NCBI GenBank assembly: GCA_021160415.1
Contig: JAGHCP010000008.1
Coordinates: 1 to 5,379, forward strand
Reading direction: 5' to 3'
Length of the DNA: 5,379 bases
Source: Desulfurococcales archaeon
Lineage (GTDB): Archaea; Thermoproteota; Thermoprotei_A; Sulfolobales; NBVN01
Shown here: one piece after another, positions 3,971 to 5,379 of the stretch
How the letters are laid out: the number at the start of each line of letters is the position of its first letter
Position numbering within the stretch: the first letter of the stretch is position 1
The notes under the pieces: generated by a model
What the model saw: only the letters and a program-made list of their open reading frames with translations
Databases searched by the model: none
What the model was told of the DNA's origin: nothing
Translations under genes and position numbers: made by a program

Positions 3971-5266
3971 ATGAAAGAAGGGGCAGTGATAACCGCGGTA
4001 GTAATCCTCGCACTCATCCTGGGCGCCACAGCTATGTCCCTAACCTACTATGAGACGCAGACGCTTCGCTCAGAACTCACGAAGCAGTCTCAAAACCTTA
4101 AAGCAATCTCTGAGGGCCTTCAGGAAGTTAAAGCTGAGCTCAACACCCTTAAGTCTAGCGTCAGTGATGTGAGGAGCAGGGTTGGATCCATAGGCAGTGA
4201 TGTGGCGAGCCTTCAGAGCAGAATCGAGAGCCTAGCCTCCGAGTTGTCAAACCTTAAAGCCGGAGAATCTTCCCTCCAAGATGAAGTGGCGTCGCTTAAG
4301 GAGGAGGTGAAGCTGGCCAAGTACCCGATGACCCTCACCGACGCTTTGGGGAGGACAGTTACGCTCTACAGAAGGCCGGAGAAAATAGTCTCAGTGGTTC
4401 CCTCCTTCACCGAGATACTCTTCCTCATAGGTGCTGGGAAGAACGTGGTAGGGGTTGACCAGTTCTCTAATTACCCGCCTGTAGTGAACCAGCTCAAGAA
4501 GAACGGATCGCTGAAGGTCGTAGGCGGGTTCTCGACTATTAATATCGAGGCCCTCCTCAAGCTTAAGCCTGACCTGGTGATAATGACTGGAGGCGTTCAA
4601 GACAGGTACGTGAAGGAACTCTCAGATATGGGGGTCCCCGTAATAGTCCTTAAGTCTGGGTCCATATCCGACATCTTCAGCGACATAATGATTCTCGGCG
4701 CCCTGACAGACCATGAAGGGGAAGCGTTAAAGTTGGTTGAGTGGATGAGGAACACCATTATTCAGACACACGAGGCTGTCGTGAACTACCTCAACAAGAC
4801 AGGGGGGAAGGAAGTTAAGGTCTACTACGAACTATTCCCTGACTACTGGACCATGGGGCGGAACTCCTACATAACTGACATGATCTCCTTAGCAGGCGGT
4901 GAGAACATCTTCGGCAACATAACTAAGTACTACTTCGTCGCTTCGCCTGAGGCAGTAATTGCGGCCAACCCAGACGTAATCATAATTAACTATAACTACG
5001 GACAGTTCGGCTCGCCGGACACTTTAGTTCACAGAATCGCTTCGAGGTCCGGGTGGGGCAACGTAACCGCGGTGAGGGAGGGGAGGATCTATGTAATGCA
5101 GGGAGCCGTTGAGGACATCATGGTCAGGCCGGGTCCCAGAGCTGCTTTAGGGGTGGCGATCCTCGCAAGGATCTTCTACTCTCATGCCTTCGGGCTGGAG
5201 TCAGTGCCTGAAGTGATTAACGAAACAGTTCTTCAGTCGTGGGGGCTAACGCTGCCGAAGGGTTAG
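3971..5266 (+). CDS. ABC importer substrate-binding protein, cobalamin/siderophore (BtuF/FhuD-like) type, with coiled-coil tether
   Basis: About 431 residues, numbered from ATG 3971. A membrane segment at 5-24 (AVITAVVILALILGATAM) has no lipobox Cys, so it acts as an uncleaved or signal-peptide anchor. A long coiled coil follows at about 32-113. The bilobal class III binding fold runs from about 120 to 430: DALGRTVTLYRRPEKIVSVVP, FSNYPPVV, VGGFSTINIEALLKLKPDLVI, the second-lobe YYELFPDYWTMGRNSY, SLAGGENIFGN, SPEAVIAANPDVIII, and RPGPRAALG (386-394). These are hallmarks of B12, heme and ferric-siderophore binding proteins; YPP slightly favours cobalamin, but the ligand is not proven. Five sequons (NGS, NKT, NIT, NVT, NET) fit an external protein. 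The longer TTG 3953 start adds six residues (MDRVSS) but lies upstream of the predicted transcription start. The permease gene follows after 4 bp. Confidence 0.87.
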   Translation: MKEGAVITAVVILALILGATAMSLTYYETQTLRSELTKQSQNLKAISEGLQEVKAELNTLKSSVSDVRSRVGSIGSDVASLQSRIESLASELSNLKAGESSLQDEVASLKEEVKLAKYPMTLTDALGRTVTLYRRPEKIVSVVPSFTEILFLIGAGKNVVGVDQFSNYPPVVNQLKKNGSLKVVGGFSTINIEALLKLKPDLVIMTGGVQDRYVKELSDMGVPVIVLKSGSISDIFSDIMILGALTDHEGEALKLVEWMRNTIIQTHEAVVNYLNKTGGKEVKVYYELFPDYWTMGRNSYITDMISLAGGENIFGNITKYYFVASPEAVIAANPDVIIINYNYGQFGSPDTLVHRIASRSGWGNVTAVREGRIYVMQGAVEDIMVRPGPRAALGVAILARIFYSHAFGLESVPEVINETVLQSWGLTLPKG

Positions 5267-5270
5267 GGAT

Positions 5271-5379
5271 ATGGGAGCTCTGGACAGGTACGTGAGGGAG
5301 AGAAGGTCCAGGTTTTTCTACGTTACCTTAAGTATGGCCTTGCTTGCGGCTCTAGCCACACTCCTCAACGTCTCGGTAG
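5271..5379 (+). CDS. N-terminus of a FecCD/BtuC-type ABC importer permease, truncated by the window edge
   Basis: From ATG 5271 the frame stays open for 36 codons to the window end. A charged start (MGALDRYVRERRSRFFY) is followed by a hydrophobic segment (VTLSMALLAALATLLNV), the first transmembrane helix. The basic N-terminus before helix 1 and the position four bases after the stop of a class III binding protein fit the permease of a BtuCD/FhuBCD-like importer, with an ATPase gene expected further on. The upstream AGGG within the end of the previous gene is a weak ribosome site, so translational coupling is likely. The family call rests mostly on context. Confidence 0.7.
   Translation, partial: MGALDRYVRERRSRFFYVTLSMALLAALATLLNVSV

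Noticed and set aside
3602..4013. Several minus-strand open frames over the end of the HD gene and the start of the binding-protein gene
   Set aside because: They are shadows of two well-supported plus-strand genes, with odd composition and mutually overlapping frames.

Overview
The window looks like a chromosomal segment of a thermophilic archaeon, most likely Thermoproteota (Crenarchaeota). Support: archaeal TATA-like boxes (CTTTTAATT type) about 25 nt upstream of predicted transcription starts, very short leaders, frequent GTG/TTG starts, AGG/AGA arginine codons, a surface protein with a C-terminal anchor, and two box C/D guide RNA genes. Methylation-guide sRNAs of this density and architecture are typical of hyperthermophilic archaea. 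The species cannot be named from this sequence.

Layout. (1) Positions 1-71, minus strand: the 5' end of an unidentified gene that runs off the left edge. (2) 115-903, minus: an all-helical protein that resembles the archaeal DUF2192 family. (3) 904-989: a short divergent promoter region. (4) 990-1706, plus: a surface protein with signal peptide, beta-rich ectodomain and C-terminal membrane anchor. It overlaps the next gene tail-to-tail by 22 bp. (5) 1685-2853, minus: a two-gene operon, a small winged-helix protein followed by a predicted nucleotidyltransferase, coupled at a stop/start overlap. (6) 2854-3118: a 265-bp gap without a protein gene. It holds two divergently oriented box C/D sRNA genes, back to back, and the promoters of the protein genes on either side. 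(7) 3119-3904, plus: an HD-domain metal-dependent phosphohydrolase with a TTG start. (8) 3971-5266 and 5271 onward, plus: the substrate-binding protein and the start of the permease of a cobalamin/siderophore-type ABC importer. The binding protein is tethered through an unusually long coiled coil.

The main result is the sRNA pair. The minus-strand RNA has four perfect boxes (C GTGATGA, D' CTGA, C' GTGATGA, D CTGA). The plus-strand RNA has perfect C and D boxes, degenerate internal boxes, two 12-nt guides and a perfect 6-bp terminal stem. Its first guide contains a 10-nt complement to a universally conserved archaeal/eukaryotic 23S/25S rRNA segment at the peptidyl-transferase centre (CGGCUCUUCC, recalled from memory). 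The other three guides have no target I can name. Each sRNA ends just before the TATA box of the adjacent protein gene, so the intergenic region is a compact, nearly mirror-symmetric transcription unit. I see no CRISPR array, insertion sequence, tRNA or rRNA gene.
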